Source: Leptospira kobayashii
Lineage (GTDB): Bacteria; Spirochaetota; Leptospiria; Leptospirales; Leptospiraceae
NCBI RefSeq assembly: GCF_003114835.2
Contig: NZ_AP025028.1
Span: forward strand, 2,818,001-2,882,000
Reading direction: 5' to 3'
DNA length: 64,000 nt
The notes under the pieces were generated by a model that was given only the letters and a program-made list of their open reading frames with translations, ran no database searches and was not told the DNA's origin. Positions 28,401-35,788 of the stretch are shown here, one piece after another. Both the position numbers and the translations under genes were made by a program. Within the stretch, counting starts at the first letter, position 1. Each line of letters opens with the position of its first letter.

Positions 28401-28720
28401 TACGAATCGCTTGTGGTAATGTTTGAGACATAATTGTAAATCGCGCTGTCGGCGGCGGCTTCCCAATTGGCACGGAGTAAACCTTTGTAATACGTTACCT
28501 GATCCGTCCAGCCTGCGATGGAATTCAGAAAGTAAGATTGACCATACACCTGATTCATTATATTCGAATTGTATTCATCCATCTGCAATTGGGGGATGAC
28601 TTCTTGGGAGAAGGTAGCCCTTGCAAAAAATATAGTAAATACAAGGGAAAATAGACCTAGCAAGGCTTGGGTTTTTGTGAACCGACTAAACTTTTGTTCT
28701 GCGGAATTCTCTTTTGGCAT
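22418..28720 (-). CDS. Giant Leptospira-family protein (TIGR04388-like) with C-terminal M23 peptidase
   Basis: 2100 residues. The N-terminus has a hydrophobic export or anchor segment (LLGLFSLVFTIFFARATFSQ, about 20-39), then a conserved helical region beginning EVIPQLQMDEYNSNIMNQVYGQ. A long helical middle leads to Gly-rich beta repeats (YDKQNGWGGRIGIGNAS, YDINGGGFSGSIGYTDPG), a membrane-like segment ending GALAFMGLGGG, and the junction motif VVEVPAKRREDG. The variable end is a LytM/M23 metallopeptidase with all zinc ligands: HAGMD (His1994, Asp1998) and PHIHFEV (His2080, His2082). Cleavage of peptidoglycan cross-links is the expected activity. The family label is from memory. A small exported protein gene is coupled downstream. 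Confidence 0.85.
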   Translation of the reverse strand: MPKENSAEQKFSRFTKTQALLGLFSLVFTIFFARATFSQEVIPQLQMDEYNSNIMNQVYGQSYFLNSIAGWTDQVTYYKGLLRANWEAAADSAIYNYVSNITTSDSYNNVDAYKDYVQKELESQKIAALNTWEDRANLDFLENRNEFVLRLNTNRVDTTYLNRIGIQTTLSGQDTHNQALQLQQQIANASNQWSQNFNQNAQQGFNDFATSLQTIESQYSQFLDSMDESEATFQNNLNAIDSYKTAVKTGIKGIVDQFKGMLVDTCNQPDDCVYKKANQAGLNDAGIMLTNLIGRMETVLNQTTLDSSNILTSISTEVTSFLAGVRNTAATNTTSFANRIDTYQTTLNFDPSMNIYTTDVSGIISSIYSDSFGSVPDNQRFVAWQQSPGSRDFANIPEPLKSIFLAIRSDNMEGVRFLLNQLVGTGDRTVTSVTFANLYTDSYNMYNQMPGGLTGVSHTEGNFLRDRAVGTPYDSWWQIRPWNTTEMQMGAIGYRALYVVHDAHASVMADYWGSNSTSLTGQLGKYTNDINPAIRNWEGQVASYSSFYEQWKVNADALKAQAKADYENSLADLEAKKSAWVSKMETERQDGLIKWEEMQKNAANAESKNDLAALKTDLIAGKSSAFDFSTGTESVLSRYEDSLTSLTTKEFVFHEPVQQQVIAQDTSIGIKEFFSKDQSLMAVAKIDVIDKVSTMGSFSLGGLASGIGLVQTDPIIYKTISTIESAVGAVGGFASSLTGTNTSTSGGQPFSIFNAASQKTVETSLKVDGKDIGAVFSNTANGVYQYAQLLSANENNERSADREQEKLLNQLTYAIKWEDRSVLKYNDEGKLVGTMEYQHILNQMNDAKFAPMVSCMAKPGATQEDCFKTTFKDSIAYLKNQGLEYQNGMIVKSLSREEKIVLGQTTGLDLTDSEKEAAGTCYVNPGQCWDLLKQDYKYTINKETNVATLTKIISNGQIDGKNSKGEYKSGNQTEIRYVSLAEVKPIMAPKGKDLFEAWGEEDWEDVGVQQNAALKDFYNVGLAGDAKKISAAANDIAAVKERNEKRFQEAKAAAESADSFLKDMILAYISGGTAGIKSSIKGKIEDQINSSLAGAFIRATGGSEDQIAMASDIISFMRGKMQEKQVRDRANTFSMSDPLRSIENAFAKQYNKMNQITGGISGAVIGSMISAGTAILDTVAGAVSSVAGAFGGIGGALMARNPLVAASAAMVVATDNYIDKQKEKMTGAKDTIAGIRANEMGLIKKHTTSAIVSATGLPAEVANNIVADYVGSQAAKKVRSAINANPLTNVVTQVVGVVGGIIKTTAVAFGAKERDIQKAFAEGNRIANAGSLDYGTAEIQSEAYLNQTFGMKLGSASYTSATPTLKNKKGFVEEYGKRIVVEEIVKATGFDKDIANAAFRQQYDGIQQKKADKKAQADAARSTAITAAVTLITLGAGTAVTGPMAAINSALSTVGQLFGAIGSGAVQLGATIIKTAIQVIDGSRNGTEGMLAGLVNGILGGLTGGGKLDLSSGITSSMGALAPLLKNTALGLGVSYDKQNGWGGRIGIGNASTNLNIGFSQRGNTTLSGSLNVPGVKGLQATLTTTTNGATSVGVNYNSGKGPREGWNVGANYDINGGGFSGSIGYTDPGTGLGLTSTIDRNGLSTSAQVNGVNLATNGPDGFSFDEMNWSEQNINLAQDRGNKLQEDILLKKDGVADPDSLSPEERNRRLEDINRRNENAQLAADGMSDDDIENLSPDDREAALDRINGLINVADIPGVILGGVGTLFGGALAFMGLGGGTNSRPLPIPTTPNAQVVEVPAKRREDGEDDVNERPSDVADDGAPKPMGEDGIINTGNVSQPVEAAGVYFFPGEEGTVTNSPDNNTNAQEPSPDGSNILRNSDKIVEAFVLTDRNKAKELLKTITDPAELKIAKEKLDKAIKEWDDNKSSPEGIARNNVLEDYYLSKARGLSEISTTGTTIYKTPDGGLLPTNGKINLPQGVEYSANGTKVKPHAGMDIRATIGTPVPSVADGTVIFAGGTTKNHQGIAGYGAHVIIEHPDGTRTLFAHNSNLLVKKGDIIKKGQVIALSGNSGNSSGPHIHFEVMDKTGIPQNPENYKW
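23281..25728 (-). repeat. Duplicated block, full-length gene copy
   Basis: Partner of the block at 19116-21590, inside the 2100-residue giant gene. The two diverge sharply downstream of the junction motif, where the C-terminal domains differ completely. Confidence 0.85.
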
Positions 28721-28724
28721 AAGG

Positions 28725-28740
28725 GACCTGTGAATAGGTC
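28725..28740 (-). promoter_or_regulatory. Hairpin over the ribosome binding site of the 2100-residue giant gene
   Basis: GACCT-ATTCAC-AGGTC forms a 5-bp hairpin whose 3' arm is the only Shine-Dalgarno-like sequence (AGGTC) a few bases before the ATG. Pairing would hide it. The stem is short, so this may be chance. Confidence 0.35.
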
Positions 28741-28900
28741 AACTAATCTGGATTAATGCGAGGGGTCAAAAAAATCTGAGTACGGGGCGATCATTTTTTG
28801 GTGCTAAATTTTGTTTTTTGGAAAAAAAATTTCCCTTTTTTTGAGGGGTGGATTGGGATGTTGGGTGTTTCCGGAAAGGGGGGAATCTGAATCTCGGTTG

Positions 28901-29028
28901 GCAAAAAGGCGAACTTTTCCGGAGAATTTTTTTTAAAACCTGGTTTGAGGTTGTCGAAGCGGTTGTTTTGTGTTAGGTGGTTTGCGGCAGCCCACGAGCC
29001 ACACCCCCCAACCCTAAACAGGGCGGGG
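28901..29028 (-). repeat. Intergenic repeat family R, copy 3 (inverted)
   Basis: On the minus strand it begins CCCCGCCC, contains GGGTTGGGGGG, and ends AAGTTCGCCTTTTTGC, like copies 1 and 2. Just beyond it, AATATC and GATATT flank GGACGTCG near 29034-29053. The remaining DNA from 28741 to 28900 is T- and G-rich with no clear feature. Confidence 0.65.
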
Positions 29029-29110
29029 GATTTAATATCGGACGTCGGATATTATGTCCCCTCATTGCCTAAAAGCACTTTTGGAAATCTAGAATCAGAG
29101 TCTCTTCTTT

Positions 29111-29370
29111 CTTAAAAGCAAGTGAGATGTTTCTCGCGGTGGCATCAAAGCCCATCTCAGGATTGACGCGTTTTTTAAAAGTCAGTTGATTAAAGATTTA
29201 TGCGACGATTGATTAGACTTGCAAGCAAGTCTGTGAATCTGGACTACCGCTTTCGCTCACCGTCCAGTTCACATTCTCGCTCCCTATGGGTCGCTGCGAA
29301 TGGCCAGGGATGGCCGGAGCTTTTTCGTCGGAACAGGATGTTCCGCGAAAAAGAGCGTGAAACATCTCAC
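29111..29370 (+). repeat. Stem-loop repeat family B, copy 4, interrupted
   Basis: The left part (29111-29143, CTTAAAAGCAAG to CGCGGTGGC) and right part (29302-29370) match the two halves of the other B copies, but about 158 bases lie between them. The right part keeps GGCC-AGGGAT-GGCC and the stem CTTTTTCGTCGGAAC-AGGAT-GTTCCGCGAAAAAG, which has a different stem sequence from copies 1-3 but the same loop and bulged T. The insert has its own palindromes, GACTTGC-AA-GCAAGTC (29216-29231) and CTGGAC/GTCCAG (29239-29267). Confidence 0.75.
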
Positions 29371-29421
29371 GTCTTTTTTTGTCCAATACGGGCCAAGAAA
29401 ATGTTCAAAATAGCGAATTTG

Positions 29422-29491
29422 ATCTATTATTACGGAATTTTATCTGCAATAATAGATAATTTATTGACCCACCTGCGTAAATTCCTAATCT
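29422..29491 (+). promoter_or_regulatory. Putative promoter and operator of the porin gene
   Basis: ATCTATTATT and AATAATAGAT (29422-29457) form a 10-bp inverted repeat. Seven bases on, TTGACC (29464-29469) and TAATCT (29486-29491) make a -35/-10 pair 16 apart. The hairpin CTGCC-AGGAAC-GGCAG follows just before the gene. The inverted repeat could be a regulator site. Not confirmed by a second copy. Confidence 0.4.
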
Positions 29492-29517
29492 GCCAGGAAC
29501 GGCAGGTACATCATCCT

Positions 29518-31368
29518 ATGAAATTTGAAAAACTGATCCCTATTTTACTCTTATCCACTGCGAGTTTGTTTGCGCAAAATACACCACCGAACTCTACGGA
29601 AGCAACCACCAAACCGCCCAGCCAGGAAACAAACACGCCGAGCACAGGCACGCAAAACCCTCCCCCTACTCAGGAAGGAACTACTGCTACGCAAGCATTG
29701 CAAGCCAAGCCGGAAGTTGTGGAACCTTACAAAAGTCCTTTGAAGGCAAACTTATCTGGTGAATATTTAAGAAGTTTGCAAATCACTTCAGCACAAAGAA
29801 AAGCAATTCAATCCAATCCTGATTTATGGTTCGCAGACAAATACAAAGTCGGGTTTGGTCTCCGACCGAAAGCGGATGCGATCACTAACCTCGATTTTGA
29901 TAAAACAACTGCCGACACTAGAAACTCCGTAGTCAACCAAACTCAATTTTATCTGATCGGGGATTTAACTCCCAATGTTCTTTTCAAAGTAGCATTTCAA
30001 GACGTTCGCTTATGGGGGGGAGAGGTAATTTCCTCCGGAAACCAAGATCAAAAATATGCAGTGATTACCAATGCGGGCACCACTTACGATACCACCAAAC
30101 AAACAACAATTCCTGTGAATAACTACACAGGATTCAGAGAAGCCTTTGTTGATTTGAAAACAGCCAAAGAAGGAATCCGATTGAGAACGGGTAGACAAAT
30201 CATCGACTTTGGCGACGGACGAATTGTGGGAGCGAGAAATGATAGTTTGAACGGAAATTCATTCGATGCCATCCGACTCACTACCAAAATAGAAAATCAT
30301 ACTACCGACGTATTCGCATCCGTAATCAGCACCGAGAGCAATTCAAATAGTCTCGTTTCCAACAACTCCACAAAGTTAGGTGGGCCAGGTGAAGCATATT
30401 ATGCAGGTATTCATCACAATTTCAAAGTAGCGGATTGGTTGGGAATCGATGTTTACGATTTCAGTCTTTTCAAAAAAAGAACTGCCGTGAAAAATCCACC
30501 GGACTGGGCAACAGAACAGATCTACCGCGGAAACGACCAGATGAATACTTATGGATTCAGACTTACCAACCGAACCAAAAGCAATGCGGTTCCGGACGGA
30601 GTCAAATTCGATTGGATGGTAGAAGCAGCTTGGCAATCGGGATACAACGGTCAAAGGATCGCTCCCGATTGGATGAATCTGGATGGCAAACTCAAAACCA
30701 ACCAAACCAACGGAACACAACCTCTCTTTGCTCAGAATGGAAAATACGATGCCAATTTGGTCGCGGTGCAACTCGGTTATTCACCTATTAAGGAATTCCG
30801 AATCGGCGTACAATATGTCCAAGCTTCGGGAGATCCCAACAGAAACGACGCATCCGTTGCCACATTCAACCCGTTATTCGCTACAAGACGGATGGCAGGA
30901 GGAAGCATTCCTTTCGCAGGGAACGGAAACTCGGGAGCCGTCTTTTGGCAAAACGTAAAAGATTATTCCATTCATTTGAAATACGAAGCGGGTAAATGGG
31001 GAACTTTTATCTTCAACCCTCATTGGTATTACAAAGTAAAACTCCAAGACGGGTATTACGATAACAACAATTATGTGACAGGGAACGCTAAAACCGGCGG
31101 ACTTGCCAGCACTGAAGATTATTTCAATACTCAACAATACGATCAGTTTGCTCCTAGATTAGGTAAAAAAATCGCAACAGAGTTGAATTTCATCTATATC
31201 GTAACTCCGTTTGAAAATGTTTCCTTCTGGTTCGGAGCTTCTCAACTTTACGGAGGAGATGCAATCCGCAATCAAAAGAACAATATGTGGAATGCAGATC
31301 CTTTGCATAGATACGATTTCAAACCGAACGCATCTTATTTTACGTTCCAATCGGTATTTGCCATTTAA
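29518..31368 (+). CDS. Alginate-export-like outer-membrane porin
   Basis: 616 residues from the ATG at 29518, which begins a clear signal peptide (MKFEKLIPILLLSTASLFAQ). An open frame extends upstream to 29200, but that part is the translated B repeat and has no signal sequence. After a Thr/Pro-rich linker the body is a beta barrel with the alginate_exp-type segment RTGRQIIDFGDGRIVGARND and later aromatic strands, ending with a C-terminal Phe-containing strand (YFTFQSVFAI). Such porins pass anionic sugars or other solutes; substrate here is unknown. A possible promoter and palindrome lie upstream. It is convergent with the chemoreceptor gene, 9 bases away. Confidence 0.8.
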   Translation: MKFEKLIPILLLSTASLFAQNTPPNSTEATTKPPSQETNTPSTGTQNPPPTQEGTTATQALQAKPEVVEPYKSPLKANLSGEYLRSLQITSAQRKAIQSNPDLWFADKYKVGFGLRPKADAITNLDFDKTTADTRNSVVNQTQFYLIGDLTPNVLFKVAFQDVRLWGGEVISSGNQDQKYAVITNAGTTYDTTKQTTIPVNNYTGFREAFVDLKTAKEGIRLRTGRQIIDFGDGRIVGARNDSLNGNSFDAIRLTTKIENHTTDVFASVISTESNSNSLVSNNSTKLGGPGEAYYAGIHHNFKVADWLGIDVYDFSLFKKRTAVKNPPDWATEQIYRGNDQMNTYGFRLTNRTKSNAVPDGVKFDWMVEAAWQSGYNGQRIAPDWMNLDGKLKTNQTNGTQPLFAQNGKYDANLVAVQLGYSPIKEFRIGVQYVQASGDPNRNDASVATFNPLFATRRMAGGSIPFAGNGNSGAVFWQNVKDYSIHLKYEAGKWGTFIFNPHWYYKVKLQDGYYDNNNYVTGNAKTGGLASTEDYFNTQQYDQFAPRLGKKIATELNFIYIVTPFENVSFWFGASQLYGGDAIRNQKNNMWNADPLHRYDFKPNASYFTFQSVFAI

Positions 31369-31377
31369 GGAAATATC

Positions 31378-33450
31378 TTAGACTTTAAACCTGCCAATTA
31401 ATTGACCCAAATGCTCTGCCTGTCTTTGCATATCGGCCGATAAATTGGTAAGGTTGTCCGCTCCACCCGCCACTTCCTGAGTTCCGTCGGAAATGCTCAA
31501 AATGGTTTTTGTGATCTCTTCCGTAGCTCTTTTTTGCTCAAAGACAGCTTCTTCAATTTGAAGATTGAGTGTTGTCAAAGCGGTGGCACTCTCTCCGATA
31601 TCTTTCGTATTTGTTTCCTGGGATTTTACCGAAACCAATACTTTGTTCGCGGAAGACTCGAACTCATTCACGCTTAAGTTGAGAGATCGTAAGACCTTAG
31701 CCGCTTCTTCCACTTTGGCATTACCGTTTGTAACCGCAAGATTTGTAGACTCGACAAGTCCGCTGATCTCTTGTACGGAAAGAGAAGTCTGTCCTGCAAG
31801 TTTTCCAATCTCTTCCGCCACAACAGCAAACCCGCGCCCTGCATCTCCGGCCCTTGCGGCTTCGATCGCAGCATTTAACGCGAGTAAGTTTATTTTTTCC
31901 GATATCTCGGTGATAATATCCAAAACTTCCGTAATACGAGAGGCTCTGTCCCCGATTTCTTCCATTGCATCCGTCGAGGAGGACATTGCCTTTTCTCCGA
32001 TCACTGCCTGTTCTTTCGAATCGGTCGCCAATTTTGCAAGGCTTTGCATCTCTTGGTTGATGCTTTGAATCTGTTCTCTCAACCTTAAAACATTGGAATC
32101 GATTTCCCGCATTTTTCCTACCGCAGTTTCCATAGATCGTCCCACATGATCGGCAGAGGCGGAAAGTTCTTCCACTGCCGCAGAAGATTCTTCCGCAGCG
32201 GAAGCTTGCGTCTGAGCAATGTCGGAAAAATTTTCCGAAGTTCTTGTCATTTCGGTGGAATGGGATCCCAATTTTTCAGAGGAGAGTTTGATTTGACTGA
32301 TCATGGAAAACAAACTTTCCTTCATTGCCGTCATGGATTGAAGAAGATGGCCGATCTCGTCGGTTTTCTTATAATGGTTTACAGCGGTAAGATCTCCATC
32401 AGCAATTCTGGATGAAAAATGCATCGCTATCGTTAGCCCGCGGCTTACCAATCTTTGAAAAATCAGATTCAAAGCGATCAATACGAACATTAGTATCAAA
32501 AGAGAAATGATACTGGATTCTAAAACGATTTTCCCGACGCTTTTAAAATAAATGGAATTTGGTATGCTGACTTGCATGGTCCAGAATTTCGGATCTTTTC
32601 CGATATGAAACGGAAAATAATAATGAGTGTATCCGTTGGATGAGTAAGTAAACCTTTTCCCTTCTTTATTATTCTGCAGATAAACTTTCAGTTCGTCCGA
32701 ATCAAGAATCTTTTTTCCAAGTTGGGACTTGTCATCTCCGTTCATCGCATAAGTTCCATTTGGTGAAACAAGAGCGATGTATCCTTGCCCCCGAAACGGT
32801 TTTTTATCTCCGATCCTTTCCTGCAAGTTTTTAAGATCGATGTCAAGACCCGCTGCCCCGTAAAATTTTCCCGGTAGACTGATCGGAGTTACAAGAGAAA
32901 TCATAAGAATATTTTTGGAACCGACCTTATAATCATAAGGACCCACCACGGACATTTTGTCCGTTTTTTTAGTGATTTGATAATAGTCGCCTGTACCATC
33001 CAGGTTGTCATAACCTTCAAGTGCTTCGATTTGAATGTTTCCTTCTTTTTCCGTTTGATGAAGATAAGGGACAAATCTTCCTGTTGAATCATGACCCAAT
33101 GTGTTTTTGAACCTAAAATCCTGTTTGTCGTATGCGTTCGGTTCGTAACAAACCCACATCGCGAAATAATTGAAATTCCTTTTTAAGATCTCCTTCATTG
33201 TTGAAATCACTTGCTCTCTGGGAGGGGATGCATACATCAATGGAAAACGAAACCCCCGCGTTACACCCATCATCGTATTGAGCTGTTCCATGACTTCGAA
33301 TGACCATCTTTCCGCGGTTACATCAGCACTCTGCTCCACTTCTTCTTTCAGGTTGACAAAAGTTTGATAAGACTGAATGGAAGTAAGGATAAAAAAACCG
33401 ATAAATAACACGAAAGAGATGTACAAGGATATACGAAGGCGAATGCTCAT
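31378..33450 (-). CDS. Methyl-accepting chemotaxis protein with double Cache sensor
   Basis: 690 residues. A first membrane segment (about 8-26) is followed by an extracytoplasmic region of about 280 residues with the dCache pattern ([39 protein letters not shown]), which binds small ligands such as amino acids or organic acids. A second segment (about 307-329), a HAMP linker and a complete signalling domain follow. The kinase-contact tip [20 protein letters not shown] is intact. It ends [13 protein letters not shown]. Ligand unknown. A piece of a related receptor lies just upstream, at 33598-33735. Confidence 0.92.
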   Translation of the reverse strand: MSIRLRISLYISFVLFIGFFILTSIQSYQTFVNLKEEVEQSADVTAERWSFEVMEQLNTMMGVTRGFRFPLMYASPPREQVISTMKEILKRNFNYFAMWVCYEPNAYDKQDFRFKNTLGHDSTGRFVPYLHQTEKEGNIQIEALEGYDNLDGTGDYYQITKKTDKMSVVGPYDYKVGSKNILMISLVTPISLPGKFYGAAGLDIDLKNLQERIGDKKPFRGQGYIALVSPNGTYAMNGDDKSQLGKKILDSDELKVYLQNNKEGKRFTYSSNGYTHYYFPFHIGKDPKFWTMQVSIPNSIYFKSVGKIVLESSIISLLILMFVLIALNLIFQRLVSRGLTIAMHFSSRIADGDLTAVNHYKKTDEIGHLLQSMTAMKESLFSMISQIKLSSEKLGSHSTEMTRTSENFSDIAQTQASAAEESSAAVEELSASADHVGRSMETAVGKMREIDSNVLRLREQIQSINQEMQSLAKLATDSKEQAVIGEKAMSSSTDAMEEIGDRASRITEVLDIITEISEKINLLALNAAIEAARAGDAGRGFAVVAEEIGKLAGQTSLSVQEISGLVESTNLAVTNGNAKVEEAAKVLRSLNLSVNEFESSANKVLVSVKSQETNTKDIGESATALTTLNLQIEEAVFEQKRATEEITKTILSISDGTQEVAGGADNLTNLSADMQRQAEHLGQLIGRFKV

Positions 33451-33597
33451 AGGTAGTGTAATCTATCCGACGGAAGTAATTAGTAAAGATATTTCTTAAC
33501 TACGGCATTTCCCGGTTTAAAAAAGTTTTTTTGTAGGGCTACTGATGAATGACTAAAATCGGATATCAGCAGTCTTACAAACGGATTTAGAATGAAT

Positions 33598-33735
33598 CTA
33601 ATTTTCGATTTTGAATTTTCCGATCAGTTTGGTAAGATGTTCGGCTTGGTGCAAAATATCGTTCGAGTAACCTGTTAGATGATCCGCCCCGCCCGCAACC
33701 TCCTGGGTTCCATCGTATTTGCTTCCTGTGGATTT
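33598..33735 (-). pseudogene. Remnant of a chemoreceptor C-terminus
   Basis: The minus strand encodes [20 protein letters not shown] and on to [15 protein letters not shown] followed by a stop, closely matching the last 40 residues of the chemoreceptor that ends at 31378. Similarity stops abruptly at about 33720-33735 and there is no start. This is a leftover of a deleted or recombined receptor gene, perhaps a former tandem copy. Confidence 0.75.
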
Positions 33736-33861
33736 TCATAGGCTGAGGAGGAAGAATCAATTTCCTTTTCAAAAAAATAGTAAAGTAGTTTCTACTTTTT
33801 TCTTTAGAAAAGAGAAGACTTGTGCATACTAATGGCAAAAACTCTAATTTGTTTTACTTCG

Positions 33862-34506
33862 ATGGAAAAATCAGTTTCTATTATCATTCCTATCTTTCCC
33901 GGAGATAATGAAGCGGAGGAACTTTTAAAGTTTTTAAACCATCACATTCCGGAAGATTGGGAAGTGATCGTTTCTTCTCCGAAAGAAAAAGGAAACAGAG
34001 CTTACGCTCTCAATGAAGGAGCGAAAAAAGCACATGGTAAATTCCTTTGGTTTTTACATGGAGATAGCCGTTTGGAAAAAGAAGAAATCCTGGCTTTGGA
34101 GAAAGCAATTGCAGAAGGCCCGGACAAACTTCATTACTTTAAATTAAAATTTTATCCGGAATCTTTTTTGATGTATTTCAATTCCATCGGTGCGAATCTC
34201 CGGTCTTATCTATTCGGTTGTCCTTACGGAGATCAAAGTTTCTGCATTGCAAAGGAGAGATTTTTAATTTTAAAAGGCTTCGATGAAAGTCTTACTCTTG
34301 GTGAAGATCTTTTTTTTGTTTGGATGGCTAAAGAAAAAAATATCAGATTGAATCAGATGCAGGGATATATCCGAACCAGTAACCGCAAATATAAATCCCA
34401 AGGTTGGTTTAAAATTACGGTTTTTCACAACTATATGTTCTGGAAACTCGTATTTCTCTGGTTAGTTGCTAAGATAAAAAGAGCTGGTTCGAGAGATTCC
34501 TCATAA
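33862..34506 (+). CDS. Family 2 glycosyltransferase (TIGR04283-like)
   Basis: 214 residues from the ATG at 33862, giving the typical N-terminus MEKSVSIIIPIFPGD. Longer starts (ATG 33832, TTG 33820) are possible because the frame is open upstream. GT-A fold features are visible: the nucleotide-binding strand, GNRAYALNEGAKKAHG, and FLHGDSRL where related proteins have FLHADTRLP, the metal/nucleotide site. GDQSFCIAKERF and GEDLFFVWM fit the acceptor side. The best match I know is the group called transferase 2 in TIGR04283. No membrane segment is certain, though the C-terminus is hydrophobic. Donor and acceptor are unknown. Confidence 0.75.
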   Translation: MEKSVSIIIPIFPGDNEAEELLKFLNHHIPEDWEVIVSSPKEKGNRAYALNEGAKKAHGKFLWFLHGDSRLEKEEILALEKAIAEGPDKLHYFKLKFYPESFLMYFNSIGANLRSYLFGCPYGDQSFCIAKERFLILKGFDESLTLGEDLFFVWMAKEKNIRLNQMQGYIRTSNRKYKSQGWFKITVFHNYMFWKLVFLWLVAKIKRAGSRDSS

Positions 34507-34638
34507 TTCCAAACATGTAAAACTTTTTCGGCAAAATTTCGAATCAGTGAAAGGAAATGCAAAATTTTTAGAACAAAAACAAACCGATTCCTTCTAGTAA
34601 CTACTTGCCAAACTGATCCGGTTTGTTCCCAATGATCT

Positions 34639-35283
34639 ATGGGCCAAAAGATCAATCCCGAATTTCTGAATGAAATAAAAAATGCTACGAATCATGCGAT
34701 ACTCTATCCGAGAAAAAATCAGGAAGGGGATTCCATTTTAGAGGCATTGGGAATCGATGAAGAGTCAATTTTAGGGATGACTCTGAAATACACGGCAGGT
34801 ATTTCCGTTTACCACGGATGGATACGCCTGTTTGGTGGTGAATCTTCCGAATTTACGGACTCTATCTCGGATTGGAACGACATCAACGATTCCGAACAGG
34901 TTTTCATCGAAGACGCTCTTCTCGTCGGTTACGACGTATTAGGTGGATTTTTTGCAGTCAATACGGGCGCCTTCGAGGATGAAGACGGCATGGTTTATTA
35001 TTTTGCACCGGATACTCTTCTTTGGGAAAGTACGGAACTAGACTATAACGATTTTTTTCATTGGTGTCTGTATGGAGATATCGAAGATTATTATAAACCG
35101 TATTTCTGGAAATCCTTTGCGGCCGACTGCGAAGCTTTAAAAGCAAATCAAGGATTTCAGTTCGATCCCCCGGTGTATGAACTGGAAGAAGAAGATATCG
35201 AATCTTTAAAACGGAACGTAGTGAGTTTACGGGATCTTTGGGAACTCACTACGGAAGAAGACGAAGAACTGGAAGAAGAATAG
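34639..35283 (+). CDS. DUF2625 family protein
   Basis: 214 residues, acidic, no signal peptide, cytoplasmic. LGIDEESILG, GWIRLFGGES, LVGYDVLGGFFAVNTGAF and YYFAPDTLLWE match the pattern I know for DUF2625, a family of unknown function whose fold I believe to be related to SMI1/KNR4 (SUKH) proteins. It converges with the lipoprotein gene of the second giant cluster, 7 bases away. SUKH-type proteins are often immunity proteins, so its place beside a toxin-like locus is worth noting, but it is on the opposite strand and may be unrelated. Confidence 0.7.
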   Translation: MGQKINPEFLNEIKNATNHAILYPRKNQEGDSILEALGIDEESILGMTLKYTAGISVYHGWIRLFGGESSEFTDSISDWNDINDSEQVFIEDALLVGYDVLGGFFAVNTGAFEDEDGMVYYFAPDTLLWESTELDYNDFFHWCLYGDIEDYYKPYFWKSFAADCEALKANQGFQFDPPVYELEEEDIESLKRNVVSLRDLWELTTEEDEELEEE

Positions 35284-35290
35284 TTTTACA

Positions 35291-35788
35291 TCAAAACGAC
35301 TTTTTCCATTCCTTTCCTTCTCTCAAAAGGAAATCTTTTCCCAATTTCCAAACCATTATCCTTTCAGTTTCGGTTTCACCGTTCACGTAACCCGCATAAG
35401 GTGCTGCATCGGAATTGTTTCTTTTTGCAAACATGATCCCCCCTTTTATTTTTTTGCCATCCACAGGTTTTCCGTTTTTAAAAATCCTAAACTCCAATGG
35501 CTCGGGAGAATGAAAAAATAAATAATCCGAACTCTCCACCTCCAGAATGTAAATCCCCGGTGGAAATCTGATCCCTGCGGCGGGAGGATTTTCATCATAC
35601 CAAACCATTCCGTCCGGAACGGTAATTGTTTTCGAAGGATCGGAAATCTTCTTAACTTCTATCGCTTTATTTACATGCGGACTCAATTTAACGATTCCGC
35701 ATGCATTGAAGAGAATGCAAGAAGCAATTATGAAGAATAATAAACTGGGTAGTCTTTTTATCTTAAAATACATATTATGTTTACTCAT
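35291..35788 (-). CDS. Lipoprotein, candidate immunity partner of the 2002-residue giant
   Basis: 165 residues. The signal peptide ends in a good lipobox, LFNAC, giving a membrane-anchored periplasmic or surface protein. The mature part is beta-rich with no recognised family (GIRFPPGIYILEVESSDYLF and similar strands). The ATG overlaps the stop of the giant gene by 8 bases, so expression is coupled. It shares no visible similarity with the partners of the other giants, as expected if each protein matches its own toxin domain. That role is inferred from position only. Confidence 0.68.
   Translation of the reverse strand: MSKHNMYFKIKRLPSLLFFIIASCILFNACGIVKLSPHVNKAIEVKKISDPSKTITVPDGMVWYDENPPAAGIRFPPGIYILEVESSDYLFFHSPEPLEFRIFKNGKPVDGKKIKGGIMFAKRNNSDAAPYAGYVNGETETERIMVWKLGKDFLLREGKEWKKSF

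Noticed and set aside
29200..29517. N-terminal extension of the porin frame
   Set aside because: It is the translated B repeat and its surroundings; a clear signal peptide begins at the ATG at 29518.
33587..33838. Frame at the chemoreceptor remnant
   Set aside because: The recognisable chemoreceptor end lies in a different frame of the same strand, so this frame is a shadow.
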